Shown in pieces: positions 6,238 to 6,569 of a stretch of 6,569 nucleotides of DNA. The stretch is from a bacterium (GTDB lineage Bacteria; Patescibacteriota; Patescibacteriia; Magasanikbacterales; GWA2-37-8). How positions within the stretch are numbered: position 1 is the first letter of the stretch; every line of letters starts with the position of its first letter. Under the pieces are notes generated by a model. The model was not told the origin of the DNA and made no database searches. It saw only the letters and a program-made list of their open reading frames with translations. The position numbers were made by a program, and so were the translations under genes. The DNA lies in the NCBI GenBank assembly GCA_021790135.1, contig JAJYIJ010000059.1, positions 1 to 6,569 of the forward strand, in the 5' to 3' direction.

Positions 6238-6569
6238 TTAAAAAGGAAGTACTTTTAAATTTTTATTAACGCGAGTCAGCGCTCGGGCGCCAGTCGTCGT
6301 GCAGACAAAGGTATCCTCAATTCTAACCCCGCCCCAGCCAGGAATGTAGATGCCCGGTTCGATAGTGAAAACCATATTTTTTTCTAGAACATCAGGGCTC
6401 TTAGACGAAAGTATTGGTCGTTCGTGAATTTCCAGTCCGACGCCATGGCCAAGCGCATGGCCAAAGTAGGGGCCGTAGCCTTGCCCGGCAATATAATCGC
6501 GAGCGGCCTGATCAAGCTCGGCACATGCCACCCCCGGCCTGGCCAAAGCCAAGGCAATTTGCTCGGCAG
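6238..6569 (-). CDS. Xaa-Pro aminopeptidase, M24 family (5' part missing)
   Basis: C-terminal 110 or so residues of a metallopeptidase of the M24B type, which removes N-terminal residues preceding proline. The frame is open to the right edge, so the true start lies outside. The visible part has the pita-bread-fold motifs GHALGHGVGLEIHE, TIEPGIYIPGWGGVRIED and the typical end just after. The second His of the first motif, the Glu of TIEPG and the Glu of VRIED correspond to three of the five metal ligands; the two Asp ligands would be upstream. Methionine aminopeptidase is a related alternative, but the PGWGGVRIED segment and the ending fit aminopeptidase P/prolidase better. It ends with TAA 27 nt before dprA, likely in the same operon. 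Confidence 0.88.
   Translation of the reverse strand, partial: AEQIALALARPGVACAELDQAARDYIAGQGYGPYFGHALGHGVGLEIHERPILSSKSPDVLEKNMVFTIEPGIYIPGWGGVRIEDTFVCTTTGARALTRVNKNLKVLPF

Noticed and set aside
6550..6552. TTG as the start of a 104-residue peptidase
   Set aside because: The frame stays open upstream to the window edge, and M24 enzymes are much longer, so this is an internal Leu codon.
1..6569. Reassigned stop codon (TGA as Gly), as in some reduced lineages
   Set aside because: All long genes are uninterrupted under the standard code, and the conserved Gly positions use GGN codons.

Overview
This window is a tight cluster of bacterial housekeeping genes, almost all on the minus strand. Read in the direction of transcription (high to low coordinates) it holds: the 3' part of an M24-family Xaa-Pro peptidase, dprA, folC, topA, and a RelA/SpoT-type (p)ppGpp synthetase/hydrolase that runs off the left edge. 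The long frames are open under the standard code, with no sign of TGA reassignment. Base composition is balanced and genes are closely packed. Several starts lack a Shine-Dalgarno (SD) sequence. Together these suggest a small-genome, streamlined bacterium, and a Patescibacteria (CPR)-like lineage would fit, but this is inference from style and gene order and not proof.

Layout: the peptidase (6238-6569, partial) ends 27 nt before dprA. dprA (5131-6210) has the only strong SD in the window (AAGGAGG). folC (3791-5125) starts 5 nt after the dprA stop, so these three genes look co-transcribed. A 198-nt gap (3593-3790) separates folC from topA. It is the most structured non-coding stretch here: two back-to-back promoter-like elements share an inverted repeat at their -35 boxes. 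One faces topA and the other faces a plus-strand ORF of 33 codons (3681-3782), which ends 8 nt from the folC stop. topA (1352-3592) encodes a complete topoisomerase I with four Cys4 zinc ribbons and is followed by a clean intrinsic terminator (1316-1342). The U-tract of that terminator overlaps the -35 box of a promoter (TTGACG-N18-TATACT) placed so that the rel mRNA would start at, or about 2 nt before, its ATG. rel would then be leaderless and independent of topA.

Functionally, DprA (ssDNA/RecA loading in transformation), TopA (relaxation of negative supercoils) and Rel (stringent response) are core DNA and stress functions. FolC links to one-carbon metabolism and the M24 peptidase to protein turnover. 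I see no mobile element, CRISPR array, tRNA or rRNA, and no evidence for a novel defence or biosynthetic system. The points worth a second look are regulatory: the divergent promoter pair with its small ORF, a hairpin over the topA start codons, and the terminator/promoter overlap with a leaderless rel.
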